A stretch of DNA of 64,000 bases from Zhongshania antarctica (GTDB lineage Bacteria; Pseudomonadota; Gammaproteobacteria; Pseudomonadales; Spongiibacteraceae). Positions 1 through 8,932 of this stretch are shown piece by piece; within the stretch, counting starts at the first letter, position 1; every line of letters starts with the position of its first letter. A program made the translations under genes and the position numbers. The notes beneath the pieces were generated by a model. It worked only from the letters and a program-made list of their open reading frames with translations, was not told the origin of the DNA and ran no database searches. Where the stretch lies: positions 248,001 to 312,000 of the forward strand of contig NZ_JACHHW010000003.1 of assembly GCF_014202945.1 (NCBI RefSeq), in the 5' to 3' direction.

Positions 1-2
1 TA

Positions 3-2804
3 CCTGAAGACTTTGTGATGCCAGATGACGGCGTACACGCGCGCTGGCCAGATTCACCACTGGCGCAGGAAAAACGCCTTAATAAATACAAGATCTATGC
101 GGCGCGGGCCTTCGCGCGGGCTAATAATCTTAATCGTATCGTGATCGACAGCCCCAAAGCGCGCCTCGGGATCGTGACTAGTGGCAAGGCCTACCTCGAT
201 GTTTTACAGGCGCTTGAAGATTTGGGTATCGACCAGCAACAGGCCGTCGCCATCGGTCTGCGGGTGTATAAAGTGGCTATGCCCTGGCCGCTGGAGCCAG
301 AAACCACCCACGAGTTTGCGCGGGGGCTGGAAGAAATTCTGGTGGTTGAGGAAAAACGCTCGATTATTGAAGACCAAATTACCGGCCAGCTGTATAACTG
401 GCCAGTGGAAGATCGCCCCCGTGTGATTGGCGAGTTTGACGAGCACGGCGCCGACTTGCTGCCCAACCTCAGCGAGCTAACCCCAGCGATGGTGGCGCGC
501 GCGATTGCCTCGCGAATTCGCCGTTTTTACAAAAGCGAAGAGATCGAAAAGCGCCTTAATTTTTACAATCAAAAAGAGCAGTCGATTGCCAATAAGCAGG
601 GCGTTATTAATCGCACGCCTCATTACTGTTCGGGGTGTCCTCACAATACCTCGACCCAAGTGCCCGAGGGCAGCATCGCCCTTGGCGGCATTGGCTGCCA
701 TTATATGAGTACGTGGATGCCCTCGCGGCCAGCAATCACCTTTACTCAAATGGGCGGCGAAGGGGTGACCTGGGTAGGGCAGGCGGCTTTTACCGAGAAT
801 AAACACGTTTTTCAAAATCTCGGCGACGGCACTTACTTTCACTCCGGCAGCTTGGCGATTCGCCAGTCCGTTGCCGCTGGGGTCAATATCACCTACAAAA
901 TTTTGTATAACGACGCTGTTGCCATGACCGGCGGCCAACCTATTGATGGCAGCCTGTCGGTGGCTCAACTCATTTTGCAATTGCGCGGCGAGGGCATAAA
1001 ACGCATTGCGCTGGTGTCTGACCACCCAGAACAATACGACACGCCCAGCGAAGCGGGATTAACCGTTAATCATCGCGACGATTTGCTCAGTATTGAAGAA
1101 GAGCTGCGCGAGATCGAAGGCGTGTCGGTGCTAATTTACGAGCAAACCTGCGCCGCAGAAAAACGTCGGCGCCGCAAAAAAGGCACTATGGTTGATCCCG
1201 ATCGCCGTATTTTTATCAACGACGCGGTGTGCGAAGGCTGTGGCGACTGCGGTAAAAAATCCAATTGTTTGTCGGTATTGCCAAAAGAAACCGAGCTGGG
1301 CCGTAAACGCCAAATAGACCAAAGCGCCTGCAATAAAGACTACTCCTGCGTTAACGGCTTTTGCCCGAGCTTTGTGTCGGTGATTGGCGGCGGGCTTAAA
1401 AAGCAAAGTGCGAATACCGCCAGTGCCGATGGTTTTGCGGTATTGGGCGAGCCGACCTTGCCCAGCTTAAATACCCCGTGGAATTTAGTGGTAACGGGTG
1501 TTGGCGGCACCGGTGTGCTTACCATTACCGCCGTGTTGGCGATGGCCGCCCATGTTGAAGGCAAGGGCTGCGCGACCATGAATCAAACCGGCCTCGCGCA
1601 AAAATTCGGCCCAGTGGTGAGCCATTTACGGGTTGCCAATAATCAGGAAGACATCAATGCAGTGCGCATACCGGCGGGTGATGCCGATCTGTTGCTAGGC
1701 TGCGATTTGGTGGTGTCGAGTTCCGACGAGGCTATCGCCAAGGTCAATGTTGAGCGCAGTTTTGCCGTGATTAACGATACCGAGATGACCACCGCCGATT
1801 TTGTCTATCACCGCGATGCGCAATTTCCAGCCGATGCCATGAAGCAGCTCATCGTCACCGAAGTGGGTGAGGGCAAGGTCGATTTTATTCAGGCCTCAGA
1901 AATCGCCAGCCATTTATTGGGCGACAGTTTGGCGACTAACTTTTTCATGCTGGGTTACGCCTTTCAGAAAGGCTATGTGCCCATCAGCTCCGAAGCGATT
2001 GAACACGCCATAAAGCTCAATGGCGTCGCGGTAGAGTTTAATCAGCAAGCCTTTTTGTGGGGGCGTCGCGCGGTCGACAATATGGCCGCAGTAATGGCCG
2101 CCGCGGGTGTCGCGGTAGAGCAATGGCAGCCCCTCGAAACTCTCGATGACATTATCGAATTTCGCTATCAGCATTTAATAAAATACCAAGATCTCGCCTA
2201 CGCTCAAGACTATCGCGGTAGGGTCGAGCAAGTGCGCGCGAAAGAAGTTGAAATAAGTGGCGCAGCCGGCGACTTAACAGAGGCGGTCGCGCGCGCGCTG
2301 CATAAGCTGATGAGTTATAAAGACGAATACGAAGTGGCGCGTCTATATAGCGACGGTGAGTTTATGAAAAAACTCAAAGCCAGTTTTGATGGTGATTTTA
2401 AGCTGCAATTCCATTTGGCACCGCCCATTTTTTCTAAGCGAGGCAGCGATGGCCTGCCCAAAAAACGGGTTTTTTCAGCGTGGATGTTCACGGCGTTTAG
2501 CTACTTGGCAAAGCTGAAAGGCTTGCGCGGCAGTGCTTGGGATATTTTTGGCTACAGCGCTGAGCGCAAGGCGGAACGGGCTTTGCTCGCTGAGTTTCAG
2601 CAAGACCTAGGCGAACTTATTAGCCAGCTCAATGCCGATAATCTGGCGCTCATTACTGAAATTATCAGCTTGGTTGACGAGGTTCGCGGTTTCGGTCACG
2701 TCAAAGATCAAGCCATTGCGCAATACCGCGTGCGCCGCCAGCAATTGCTGGGGCGGCTGCGGGGCGATGTTGTGCAATTAGTCGATGTGGGCAATGCCGC
2801 CTAA
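3..2804 (+). CDS. indolepyruvate-type 2-oxoacid:ferredoxin oxidoreductase, fused subunits, 5' end missing
   Basis: The reading frame is open from base 3, so the gene starts outside the window. About 930 residues are present; fused members of this family are usually near 1150-1190, so roughly the first 230 are missing. The thiamine-diphosphate-binding part carries a CSGCPHN motif near nt 627 and a GGIGCH motif just after it. A cysteine-rich ferredoxin-like segment (CEGCGDCGKKSNC and a second CNKDYSCVNGFC cluster) spans about nt 1230-1370 and would hold an iron-sulfur cluster. The gamma-type domain begins with GVGGTGVLT near nt 1498. The family oxidatively decarboxylates aryl- or branched-chain 2-oxoacids to acyl-CoA and passes electrons to ferredoxin. 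The next gene, leucine dehydrogenase, is 27 nt downstream in the same direction and could supply the 2-oxoacids. The substrate is inferred. Confidence 0.9.
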   Translation, partial: PEDFVMPDDGVHARWPDSPLAQEKRLNKYKIYAARAFARANNLNRIVIDSPKARLGIVTSGKAYLDVLQALEDLGIDQQQAVAIGLRVYKVAMPWPLEPETTHEFARGLEEILVVEEKRSIIEDQITGQLYNWPVEDRPRVIGEFDEHGADLLPNLSELTPAMVARAIASRIRRFYKSEEIEKRLNFYNQKEQSIANKQGVINRTPHYCSGCPHNTSTQVPEGSIALGGIGCHYMSTWMPSRPAITFTQMGGEGVTWVGQAAFTENKHVFQNLGDGTYFHSGSLAIRQSVAAGVNITYKILYNDAVAMTGGQPIDGSLSVAQLILQLRGEGIKRIALVSDHPEQYDTPSEAGLTVNHRDDLLSIEEELREIEGVSVLIYEQTCAAEKRRRRKKGTMVDPDRRIFINDAVCEGCGDCGKKSNCLSVLPKETELGRKRQIDQSACNKDYSCVNGFCPSFVSVIGGGLKKQSANTASADGFAVLGEPTLPSLNTPWNLVVTGVGGTGVLTITAVLAMAAHVEGKGCATMNQTGLAQKFGPVVSHLRVANNQEDINAVRIPAGDADLLLGCDLVVSSSDEAIAKVNVERSFAVINDTEMTTADFVYHRDAQFPADAMKQLIVTEVGEGKVDFIQASEIASHLLGDSLATNFFMLGYAFQKGYVPISSEAIEHAIKLNGVAVEFNQQAFLWGRRAVDNMAAVMAAAGVAVEQWQPLETLDDIIEFRYQHLIKYQDLAYAQDYRGRVEQVRAKEVEISGAAGDLTEAVARALHKLMSYKDEYEVARLYSDGEFMKKLKASFDGDFKLQFHLAPPIFSKRGSDGLPKKRVFSAWMFTAFSYLAKLKGLRGSAWDIFGYSAERKAERALLAEFQQDLGELISQLNADNLALITEIISLVDEVRGFGHVKDQAIAQYRVRRQQLLGRLRGDVVQLVDVGNAA

Positions 2805-2831
2805 TGACTTTAGTAGTACAAGGAGAATGCA

Positions 2832-3887
2832 ATGACAGTGTTTAATTCGCCGTCCTTTGACAGCCACGAACTGGTGGCGTTTAAAGAGGATGCCCGCAGC
2901 GGCTTGCGCGCGATTATTGCGGTGCACAATACCGCTTTGGGGCCAGCCTTAGGTGGTTGCCGGTTCTATCCCTACGGCAGTGATGAACAAGCGCTAGAAG
3001 ACGTCCTGCGTCTGTCACGGGGCATGAGCTATAAATCGGCCTTGGCGGGCCTGCCTTTGGGCGGTGGCAAGGCGGTAATCATTGGTGACCCCGCCAGCCA
3101 AAAGAGTCGGCAGCTATTATTGGCGATGGGCGAGTTTATTGAGGGCCTGAACGGTCAATACATCACTGCGGAAGATTCCGGCACCGGCGTAGCGGATATG
3201 AAAGTCATTGGTGAGCGCACGACTTATGTCTCGGGCGTAATGGACGGCAGCCGCTTTGGCGGTGACCCCTCACCCTATACGGCGCAGGGTGTGTTTTGCG
3301 GTATTAAGGCAGCCTGCGCGTTTCGCCATAAAGCGAATTCCTTAAAGGGGGTGCGAGTGGCTATTCAAGGTGCGGGCTCGGTGGGTCGTCACTTAACGGC
3401 GCTGTTAGTCGCGGCGGGCGCTGAGGTGTTTATTGCCGATATTAACGCCGCAAATTTAGCATTGGCACAGGCATTAGGTGCAAAAACAGTTGCCGTTGCT
3501 GATGTGCTGAGTATGGATGCCGATGTGTTGGCACCTTGTGCAATGGGAGCAGTGATCGACGAGCAAACCGTGGGCGTGATTAAGGCGGGTATTGTTGCTG
3601 GTGCTGCCAATAACCAGTTGGCTCAAGTAATACAGGGCGAACAGTTGCGTCAGCGGGGTATTTTGTATGCGCCAGACTTTGTGATTAACGCGGGTGGCAT
3701 TATTGATGTTTACTACCAGCGGGCAGAAGGCTCGTCTGAAAAGTCGGCGGCACACGTTGAAACGATTGCCGACACCTTACAGCGAATTTTTCGCCGTGCC
3801 GAACACACTGGCGAGACGACTGCGCGGGTGGCAGAATTACTTGCCGAAGAGCGATTTCTTGCGCCAGTAAAAATCGCCGCCGCCTGA
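2832..3887 (+). CDS. leucine (Leu/Phe/Val-type) dehydrogenase
   Basis: The 351-residue product belongs to the Glu/Leu/Phe/Val dehydrogenase family, which deaminates branched-chain amino acids to 2-oxoacids with NAD+. Lys68 (in MSYKSA) and Lys80 (in LGGGK) fall at the same numbers as the substrate-binding and catalytic lysines of leucine dehydrogenases. The segment EDSGTGVADM near 113-122 matches the catalytic aspartate region. The Rossmann motif GAGSVG is near residue 180, followed by an acidic residue in ADIN, which favours NAD over NADP. An AGGAG ribosome site (2821-2825) sits 6 nt before the ATG. Co-orientation with the 2-oxoacid:ferredoxin oxidoreductase suggests a two-step amino-acid oxidation operon. 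The last codons form the left arm of a terminator hairpin. Confidence 0.92.
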   Translation: MTVFNSPSFDSHELVAFKEDARSGLRAIIAVHNTALGPALGGCRFYPYGSDEQALEDVLRLSRGMSYKSALAGLPLGGGKAVIIGDPASQKSRQLLLAMGEFIEGLNGQYITAEDSGTGVADMKVIGERTTYVSGVMDGSRFGGDPSPYTAQGVFCGIKAACAFRHKANSLKGVRVAIQGAGSVGRHLTALLVAAGAEVFIADINAANLALAQALGAKTVAVADVLSMDADVLAPCAMGAVIDEQTVGVIKAGIVAGAANNQLAQVIQGEQLRQRGILYAPDFVINAGGIIDVYYQRAEGSSEKSAAHVETIADTLQRIFRRAEHTGETTARVAELLAEERFLAPVKIAAA

Positions 3888-3905
3888 TTTAGCGCGGCGG
3901 CGATT
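3872..3905. terminator. bidirectional terminator hairpin between convergent genes
   Basis: A perfect 12-bp stem is formed by AATCGCCGCCGC (3872-3883) and GCGGCGGCGATT (3894-3905) with a 10-nt loop. It overlaps the stop codon of the leucine dehydrogenase gene and lies just beyond the stop of the convergent nitronate monooxygenase gene. The T-rich tract is weak (ATTCTTAGCTTTTA). Confidence 0.7.
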
Positions 3906-3921
3906 CTTAGCTTTTACTTGC

Positions 3922-4899
3922 TTAGCGGAACTGCGCGGTAGCGGCGCGGTATTCCTCTTCCAGTTTTTGAATTAGGTCTTTGGTTGACGGGATGTCGTGA
4001 ATGGCACCCACGCCCTGGCCCGCAGACCAAATATCTTTCCACGCTCCACCGGTTTTTTCACCGCTTTTATTGTCGGCATCAGTGGTTAACTCTTCACCAA
4101 AATCGATGTGGCTTGGCGCTTCTAGCTTATTCGGATCGAGTCCTGCCTTGACGATACTGGGCATCAAAAAGTTGGCGAAAACACCTGATATATTTGGTGT
4201 GTAAACAATGTCGCTAGAGCCGCTGTCGACAATCATCTGCTTGTATTCCGGCTGTACCAAGCTCTCTTTGGTATTAATGAAACGGGTGCCCATATAAGCG
4301 AGGTCGGCGCCCATGGCTTTGGCGGCGGCGATATCATTACCCCGCGAAATGGCACCGGCCAGTAATAGAGTCTTATCAAAAAATTCCCGAATTTCTGCGA
4401 CTAAGGCGAAGGGGTTGGTGCTGCCTGCATGGCCACCCGCACCGGCGCTAACGGCGATTAAACCATCGACACCAGCACCAGCTGCTTTGCGGGCGTGACG
4501 GGCATTGATTACGTCGTGGAACACTAGTCCGCCGTAGCTGTGAATGGATTCAATGACTTCCTTAGCCGCGCCTAAGGAGGTGATAACAATGGGTACTTGA
4601 TGTTTAACGCACAGCGCTAAATCGGCGCTGAGACGGGGGTTGGTTTTGTGCACAATCAGATTCACTGCGAAGGGCGCGGGCTTTTCGCCAGTCTCTTGCT
4701 CATGGGCTTGCAGGGCAGTATTAATGCTAACTAACCACTCTTCAAAGCCTTCGCTGCTGCGCTGGTTCAGTGCGGGAAACGAGCCAACCATACCAGCCTT
4801 GCAGGTTTCTATGACTAACTCCGGCCCAGAGGCCAAAAACATGGGTGCGACTACGGCGGGTAGACGAAGGCGGTTTTCCAGTAGCTTGGGAAGACTCAT
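3922..4899 (-). CDS. nitronate monooxygenase family flavoprotein
   Basis: This 325-residue TIM-barrel protein resembles the 2-nitropropane dioxygenase/nitronate monooxygenase family, FMN enzymes that oxidise alkyl nitronates. Visible family marks are the N-terminal APMFLASGPEL segment, the GAGGHAG loop with the histidine expected at the active site, and the phosphate-binding segments AGAISRG and YMGTRF. I place the start at the ATG at 4899, giving MSLPKLLENRLRLP. A longer open frame runs upstream to 5037, but it would cover the divergent promoter and adds 46 residues not typical of the family. The AraC-type regulator transcribed away from it probably controls it. FabK-like enoyl reductases share the fold, so the exact reaction is not certain. 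Confidence 0.85.
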   Translation of the reverse strand: MSLPKLLENRLRLPAVVAPMFLASGPELVIETCKAGMVGSFPALNQRSSEGFEEWLVSINTALQAHEQETGEKPAPFAVNLIVHKTNPRLSADLALCVKHQVPIVITSLGAAKEVIESIHSYGGLVFHDVINARHARKAAGAGVDGLIAVSAGAGGHAGSTNPFALVAEIREFFDKTLLLAGAISRGNDIAAAKAMGADLAYMGTRFINTKESLVQPEYKQMIVDSGSSDIVYTPNISGVFANFLMPSIVKAGLDPNKLEAPSHIDFGEELTTDADNKSGEKTGGAWKDIWSAGQGVGAIHDIPSTKDLIQKLEEEYRAATAQFR

Positions 4900-4963
4900 A
4901 GTGCTAAACACTCTTATCAGCAAAATCGAGCATCTACTGTAGGGTTTATTTACGTGTGGGGGT

Positions 4964-5002
4964 AGTGTCAGTATTGACATTAAAAGTGTTGATAGTGACA
5001 CT
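4964..5002. promoter_or_regulatory. inverted repeat in divergent promoter, possible AraC-family operator
   Basis: AGTGTCA (4964-4970) and TGACACT (4996-5002) form a perfect inverted pair 25 nt apart. Further partial copies lie between them (TTGACA near 4974, AAGTGTTGA near 4984). The cluster lies between the nitronate monooxygenase start (4899) and the regulator start (5030), where a divergent regulator would bind. Binding is inferred. Confidence 0.45.
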
Positions 5003-5029
5003 TGCAGCTTTTGTGACGGTGGGGGTACG

Positions 5030-6043
5030 GTGGTCAAAGTTTACGTCATTGCCTATGAGGGCTGTTATGCCGGTAGTCTGTCTAACCCTCAGGACTTGTA
5101 TATGGTCGCCAACGCTCACTGGCGCGATCAGTATCAGGGACGGGAGGGCGAGTTTGAATGGCAAACGCTGTCGCAAGACGGTGCACCCGTTACCACGGCA
5201 TCTCGTCTTCGGATCGTTGTCGACAGCCCGTTTATTGACCTTGAGGCCGGTAGTATTATCGTGGTGCCAGCAATGGCTTACCCCGGCGGTAAGGAGTTTA
5301 ATAAAAAGCTTAAATCGCTACGTGAGCTTATCCACTGGCTGGTTAGGCAGTACGAGAATAATTGCATTATCTGTAGCCACTGTACTGGCAGTTTTATTCT
5401 CGCTGAAACGGGTTTGCTAAATGGTCTCAGCGCGACCACCAGTTGGTGGCTAGCCGAGCAGTTTCGTCAGCGCTATCCCGATATAAGCTTAAAGGCGGAC
5501 CAGCTTGTGGTTGATGGCGGTCGACTGCTGACAGGTGGCGCCAATGGGGCGGAAATGTTGGCTGCGCTTATTATGGTCGAGCGCTATATGGGTAGGGTAG
5601 TTGCTTCACAGTGTGAGCGCACCCTATTGGTAGATACCAATTTAACGCAGCAGGCACCGTACCTCATTCTGCCTCGGCAAAAGCAGCATAGCGATTCACT
5701 TATTCTGGAAATTCAAGATTACTTGGAAAAAAACCTGAGCGAAGCGTTTTCCTTGGCGCGTTTGGCGGCAAGTTTTCATATTAGTTCGCGAACCCTCATG
5801 CGGCGTTTTAAAGAGGCTGTTGGCGATACCCCGAATAGTTATCTGCAAAACCTGCGTATAGAGGCCGCTAAGAAGCTCTTTGAGGCCACCAGCCTGCCTA
5901 CCGACGCGGTGATGTTGCGGATCGGCTACGCCGACACCAGCTCCTTTAACCGACTATTTCAGCGTAAAACGGGCTTAAGCCCTCGGGCATACCGTTTGAA
6001 ATTTGGTGCTACCACCCGCGGTCAACAAGGCTCTTCATTTTAG
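5030..6043 (+). CDS. GlxA-type AraC family transcriptional regulator
   Basis: The 337-residue product has an N-terminal DJ-1/PfpI-like domain (about 1-200) with a cysteine elbow, CTGSFILAE, and a C-terminal pair of AraC helix-turn-helix motifs (about 235-330). In the latter, SLARLAASFHISSRTLMRRF is the first helix-turn-helix and IGYADTSSFNRLFQ the second. This matches GlxA-family activators. The start is the GTG at 5030, 3-11 nt after a G-rich ribosome site (GGTGGGGG). It is divergent from nitronate monooxygenase, its likely target, with an inverted repeat in the shared promoter. Its 3' end overlaps the convergent endonuclease gene by 9 nt. Confidence 0.88.
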   Translation: MVKVYVIAYEGCYAGSLSNPQDLYMVANAHWRDQYQGREGEFEWQTLSQDGAPVTTASRLRIVVDSPFIDLEAGSIIVVPAMAYPGGKEFNKKLKSLRELIHWLVRQYENNCIICSHCTGSFILAETGLLNGLSATTSWWLAEQFRQRYPDISLKADQLVVDGGRLLTGGANGAEMLAALIMVERYMGRVVASQCERTLLVDTNLTQQAPYLILPRQKQHSDSLILEIQDYLEKNLSEAFSLARLAASFHISSRTLMRRFKEAVGDTPNSYLQNLRIEAAKKLFEATSLPTDAVMLRIGYADTSSFNRLFQRKTGLSPRAYRLKFGATTRGQQGSSF

Positions 6044-6772
6044 CGGCGGGTTTCTGGCTACGGTGGTCGGCAGCTCAATAAACGGATTGCTCCAGCCCAT
6101 GAGCTTAGCTTTGGCTCGCGCTAGGCGTAGCTCCTGCTCTGAAACGGGGTCTTGTCTTGCCCAGACGTCATAAAGCTGACGATTCTTTTTGCTAATTTTT
6201 AAACCGTATTGTTTTTCCATATAAAAATAGCTGCGGGCAATGTCGCCGCGGATATCTGGCCGGGGTTCAGCGCGGCGTTCTTTAAAGGCGATTTCAATAT
6301 CGCAGGCGCCATAGGCACGCGCTTCGCCGCTAATCATCCCGAAGCGAAAATTGGAACGGTCACCGTTAACTTCACCAATAGCGGGTACCAAGTTAAAGAC
6401 ATCGGCCTCCATCGCCTTAAAAGTGAGGTCTTTTCTGCAAGACTTGCGCCCGCCAGTTTGCCAGCATTGCAGCTGATGGCCGAATTCCCACGCCGAAACC
6501 ACATGCTCCCATTCAATTCTTGCGGCACGCGTGGGGCTTTTTCTGGGGGTGTAGGCGCAGCTTTGGTGGTTGACGAGCAGCTTTTTCTTGCCGTTTAACG
6601 TTTGTTTAGAATAGCTGCAATTACAGTAAAAACTCTGTTCAGCGTCCTCGTTATAGTAGAGCTGGATTAAACTTTTTTTTGCCGAAGAGAAGCTCTTAGG
6701 TGGGGTGTTAGTAGTGGCGAAGCTGGGGAAGTGGCAAGCAAATAGCAGTATAACAAGAGTAACTCTAAGCAC
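6035..6772 (-). CDS. endA: secreted endonuclease I family nuclease
   Basis: The 245-residue protein begins with a signal peptide (about 18 residues, ending near PSFA) and carries the endonuclease I signatures EWEHVVSAWEFG, with the catalytic histidine, and NGDRSNFRFG. The cysteines expected for disulfides in periplasmic or secreted EndA enzymes are present (YCNCSY, SCAY, QCW, SCRK). The family makes double-strand cuts in DNA outside the cytoplasm, in nucleotide scavenging or in limiting incoming DNA. It stands alone; its last codons overlap the end of the AraC-type gene tail to tail. Confidence 0.88.
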   Translation of the reverse strand: MLRVTLVILLFACHFPSFATTNTPPKSFSSAKKSLIQLYYNEDAEQSFYCNCSYSKQTLNGKKKLLVNHQSCAYTPRKSPTRAARIEWEHVVSAWEFGHQLQCWQTGGRKSCRKDLTFKAMEADVFNLVPAIGEVNGDRSNFRFGMISGEARAYGACDIEIAFKERRAEPRPDIRGDIARSYFYMEKQYGLKISKKNRQLYDVWARQDPVSEQELRLARAKAKLMGWSNPFIELPTTVARNPPLK

Positions 6773-6908
6773 AAAAAGCCCTTATATAAACTGTGCACCG
6801 ACATTTAGTGGTGCGCTAGGGCGGGCAATATAGGTGAGATTAGCGCAAATTAATACAGTAGTTAGATTATTTTCAGTATGTGCTTGTTATCTGTGTTGGG
6901 TCGGCTTG

Positions 6909-7505
6909 TTAGCGTTTTATATAGTTTTTGTCGAAGGTTTCTGGGCCCATCGCGGCAATTTGCATATCGATCATTTTATTAAAGGCCAATAAAACGTTTG
7001 AGAAATCTTGTGGCGCATGGAGTTCGTTAAGTGCGCAGACTCCCGCTTCTATCGTTGACAGGCCGTCAGCGCGGGGCGAGCGCCTTATCCGGTATTGACT
7101 ATTATTGTTCGCGGCAATAGTGAAGTGCGTTAGTGTGTTTAGCCATGGGTTTAAATGCATTATCCGGGCAACTTTGCGCCAGGTGCCATCGAGCAATATA
7201 AGATTTTTAATGGCGCGGTGTTGTATATCGGCCGCGCTGACGCTGTTGTCGCCGGGGAAAATTAACACGCTGTCGCGTTGCCAGTGGTCGCCAAGAATTT
7301 CTTCGGGAGAAAAAATCTCGCCAACAAGGAGCTGACTGCCGCGAATCGACTTGGCGAGTAGCGGGGCAGAAGACAGCGCATGTTTTGCTTCTTTGGGGTC
7401 TTGCAAAATAATCAGGCGGTACGCACAGTCGCGCAGAACCGTCACATCGCAGAGGCAGGTGCGTTGAGGGCGATCGCAGTGTGGGCAATGTTGTCGTTTA
7501 GTCAT
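6909..7505 (-). CDS. DTW-domain tRNA-uridine aminocarboxypropyltransferase
   Basis: The 198-residue product carries the DTW-family signature in the form LDGTW (about residue 107) and an N-terminal cysteine cluster CPHCDRPQRTCLCD typical of the zinc-binding front end. Proteins of this family (TapT/YfiP and relatives) transfer the aminocarboxypropyl group of S-adenosylmethionine to a uridine of tRNA, forming acp3U. The motif SPRADGLSTIEA in the C-terminal third is also conserved in the family. The stop lies about 400 nt from the next gene on the left. The thioesterase gene ends 6 nt upstream in the same direction, so the two are probably cotranscribed although functionally unrelated. Confidence 0.85.
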   Translation of the reverse strand: MTKRQHCPHCDRPQRTCLCDVTVLRDCAYRLIILQDPKEAKHALSSAPLLAKSIRGSQLLVGEIFSPEEILGDHWQRDSVLIFPGDNSVSAADIQHRAIKNLILLDGTWRKVARIMHLNPWLNTLTHFTIAANNNSQYRIRRSPRADGLSTIEAGVCALNELHAPQDFSNVLLAFNKMIDMQIAAMGPETFDKNYIKR

Positions 7506-7511
7506 CGCGGC

Positions 7512-7985
7512 TTAATCGCTGACCATGGGATTGCTTTCAAAATTAACAATACGCTGGCTTTCCAGCTGTTGGCGTATATCGTGTGGAATGGTGGTGGGCT
7601 TGCCATGTAAGGTGTAAATCATCACTGCTTCGCATAGACCAATGCAGCGGTCTTGCTGAAACAGTGCTTGATGCAGTCGGTATGAGCTATTGCCGATATG
7701 GCCGATGCCGGTGCGGACTTCCACTGGTTCAGGATAGTGGCCCTCGGCGAGGTACTGGAGGCGGACTTCTATTAAGAGTATTTTGTCTGCGGAGTCGGCT
7801 TTAAAAAAATCATTGCGCCCGCTAATGTGGAGTTGCATTCTGGCGCGGGCACTCTCGTAAAAGCCAGCGATGGCTAAATTGTTAAGATGTGCATAGGCGT
7901 CCATATCGCCAAATTGAGTGTCAATATTCAGGGTAAAGGGATAGGTTTCTGCCTGAAGTAGTCTTGGGTCGGGTTTTTGCGCCAT
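7512..7985 (-). CDS. hot-dog fold acyl-CoA thioesterase
   Basis: The 157-residue protein is a 4HBT-type single hot-dog domain. GDMDAYAHLNNLAIAGFYE near residues 27-45 is the helix-1 motif in which the aspartate and following residues form the active site. The pattern FxDxDxxxHLNN is typical of FadM/YbgC-like thioesterases that hydrolyse short- or medium-chain acyl-CoA. It lies 6 nt upstream of the DTW-domain gene. Upstream is a gap of 270 bp before eda. The acyl substrate cannot be told from the sequence. Confidence 0.8.
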   Translation of the reverse strand: MAQKPDPRLLQAETYPFTLNIDTQFGDMDAYAHLNNLAIAGFYESARARMQLHISGRNDFFKADSADKILLIEVRLQYLAEGHYPEPVEVRTGIGHIGNSSYRLHQALFQQDRCIGLCEAVMIYTLHGKPTTIPHDIRQQLESQRIVNFESNPMVSD

Positions 7986-8257
7986 TGTTTCCGATGTCTC
8001 TTAGCTCATGCTGAAGATCGCAATTTTACGCTGACTAGCACATATAGCCACGCTGAATTTAATATGAACTGTTTTCTTACTATTGTTTAATTCCGGCCGA
8101 TTAGTGCCGATCTAAGCTACGTTTCCTCGTATTCTGTGTACCTGTGGTGCGGGGCATAATACTCACGGGTTCGACATTGAGTACGATCTTGGCGTATCGA
8201 CCCTCGTGTTGCTGGCGTGTAGAGTAGGTGTTACGCAGTTAAAAGAGGATGCGAGAA

Positions 8258-8875
8258 ATGAATGACGCACTAACGCTAGTCAAGAAAACTGCGCCGGTGA
8301 TGCCGGTCGCACAGTTCAAATCCTTAGATCACGCCCGAGCTTGTGCTGAATTATTCGCTGAAGCTGGCGTGCCCGCGGTGGAAATTACGCTGCGTCACGC
8401 CGATGCATGGCAAATGGTTAAAATGTTTAAAGATCTCGTGCCCAATGCCTTAATCGGTGTTGGCACCGTGCTCAATCGCCGGCAAATGTTGCGGGCTGTT
8501 GACGAGGCGGACTTTGCAGTTAGTCCGGGCTTTTCACGGGAGCTCTCGATGCTGGCGCACAAAACCCTCTCTACCTATATTCCCGGCGTGGCAACGGCCA
8601 CGGAAATAATGGCCGCAATGGCAGAAGAGCACAGCGTATTTAAAATGTATCCGGCCACGGCTATCGGTGGTGTTGCGCTGTTAAAAGCAATGTCGGGGCC
8701 CTTTGCCGACGCTGTGTTTTGTCCGACGGGTGGCATAAGCCAGGCGAATTACCACGACTATTTGGCGCTGCCCAATGTGCATTGCGTCGGTGGTAGCTGG
8801 ATTGTGCCCAGTGAAGAAGCTTTGGCGAAAGATCGGGAAGGCTATGTAACCATGTTAAAAGACCTATACCAGTGA
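8258..8875 (+). CDS. eda: 2-dehydro-3-deoxyphosphogluconate (KDPG) aldolase
   Basis: The 205-residue TIM-barrel enzyme splits KDPG into pyruvate and glyceraldehyde 3-phosphate, the last step of the Entner-Doudoroff pathway. The catalytic glutamate is in VEITLR (about residue 42), GVGTVL forms part of the substrate pocket, and the Schiff-base lysine is Lys129 in FKMYPA, where many relatives have FKFFPA. I choose the ATG at 8258 because the AAGAGG ribosome site (8243-8248) directly abuts the earlier ATG at 8249 but stands 9 nt from this one. It is convergent with pgl-zwf, although in many pseudomonads the three are one operon. No edd gene is visible in the window. Confidence 0.93.
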   Translation: MNDALTLVKKTAPVMPVAQFKSLDHARACAELFAEAGVPAVEITLRHADAWQMVKMFKDLVPNALIGVGTVLNRRQMLRAVDEADFAVSPGFSRELSMLAHKTLSTYIPGVATATEIMAAMAEEHSVFKMYPATAIGGVALLKAMSGPFADAVFCPTGGISQANYHDYLALPNVHCVGGSWIVPSEEALAKDREGYVTMLKDLYQ

Positions 8876-8932
8876 GCTGCTTGAATCCATTCCTTAAATG
8901 CTAAACACAAGACCTCTTCTATAGGCGGCTAA

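Noticed and set aside
477-1034. Long minus-strand open frame inside the 2-oxoacid oxidoreductase gene
   Set aside because: Shadow of the strongly supported plus-strand gene; no ribosome site and no family features.
4900-5037. Upstream extension of nitronate monooxygenase to 5037
   Set aside because: It would cover the divergent promoter and its inverted repeat and has no ribosome site; the family starts at the ATG at 4899.
7986-8257. Possible regulator site upstream of eda
   Set aside because: No HexR-like palindrome or other repeat was found in this 270-bp gap.
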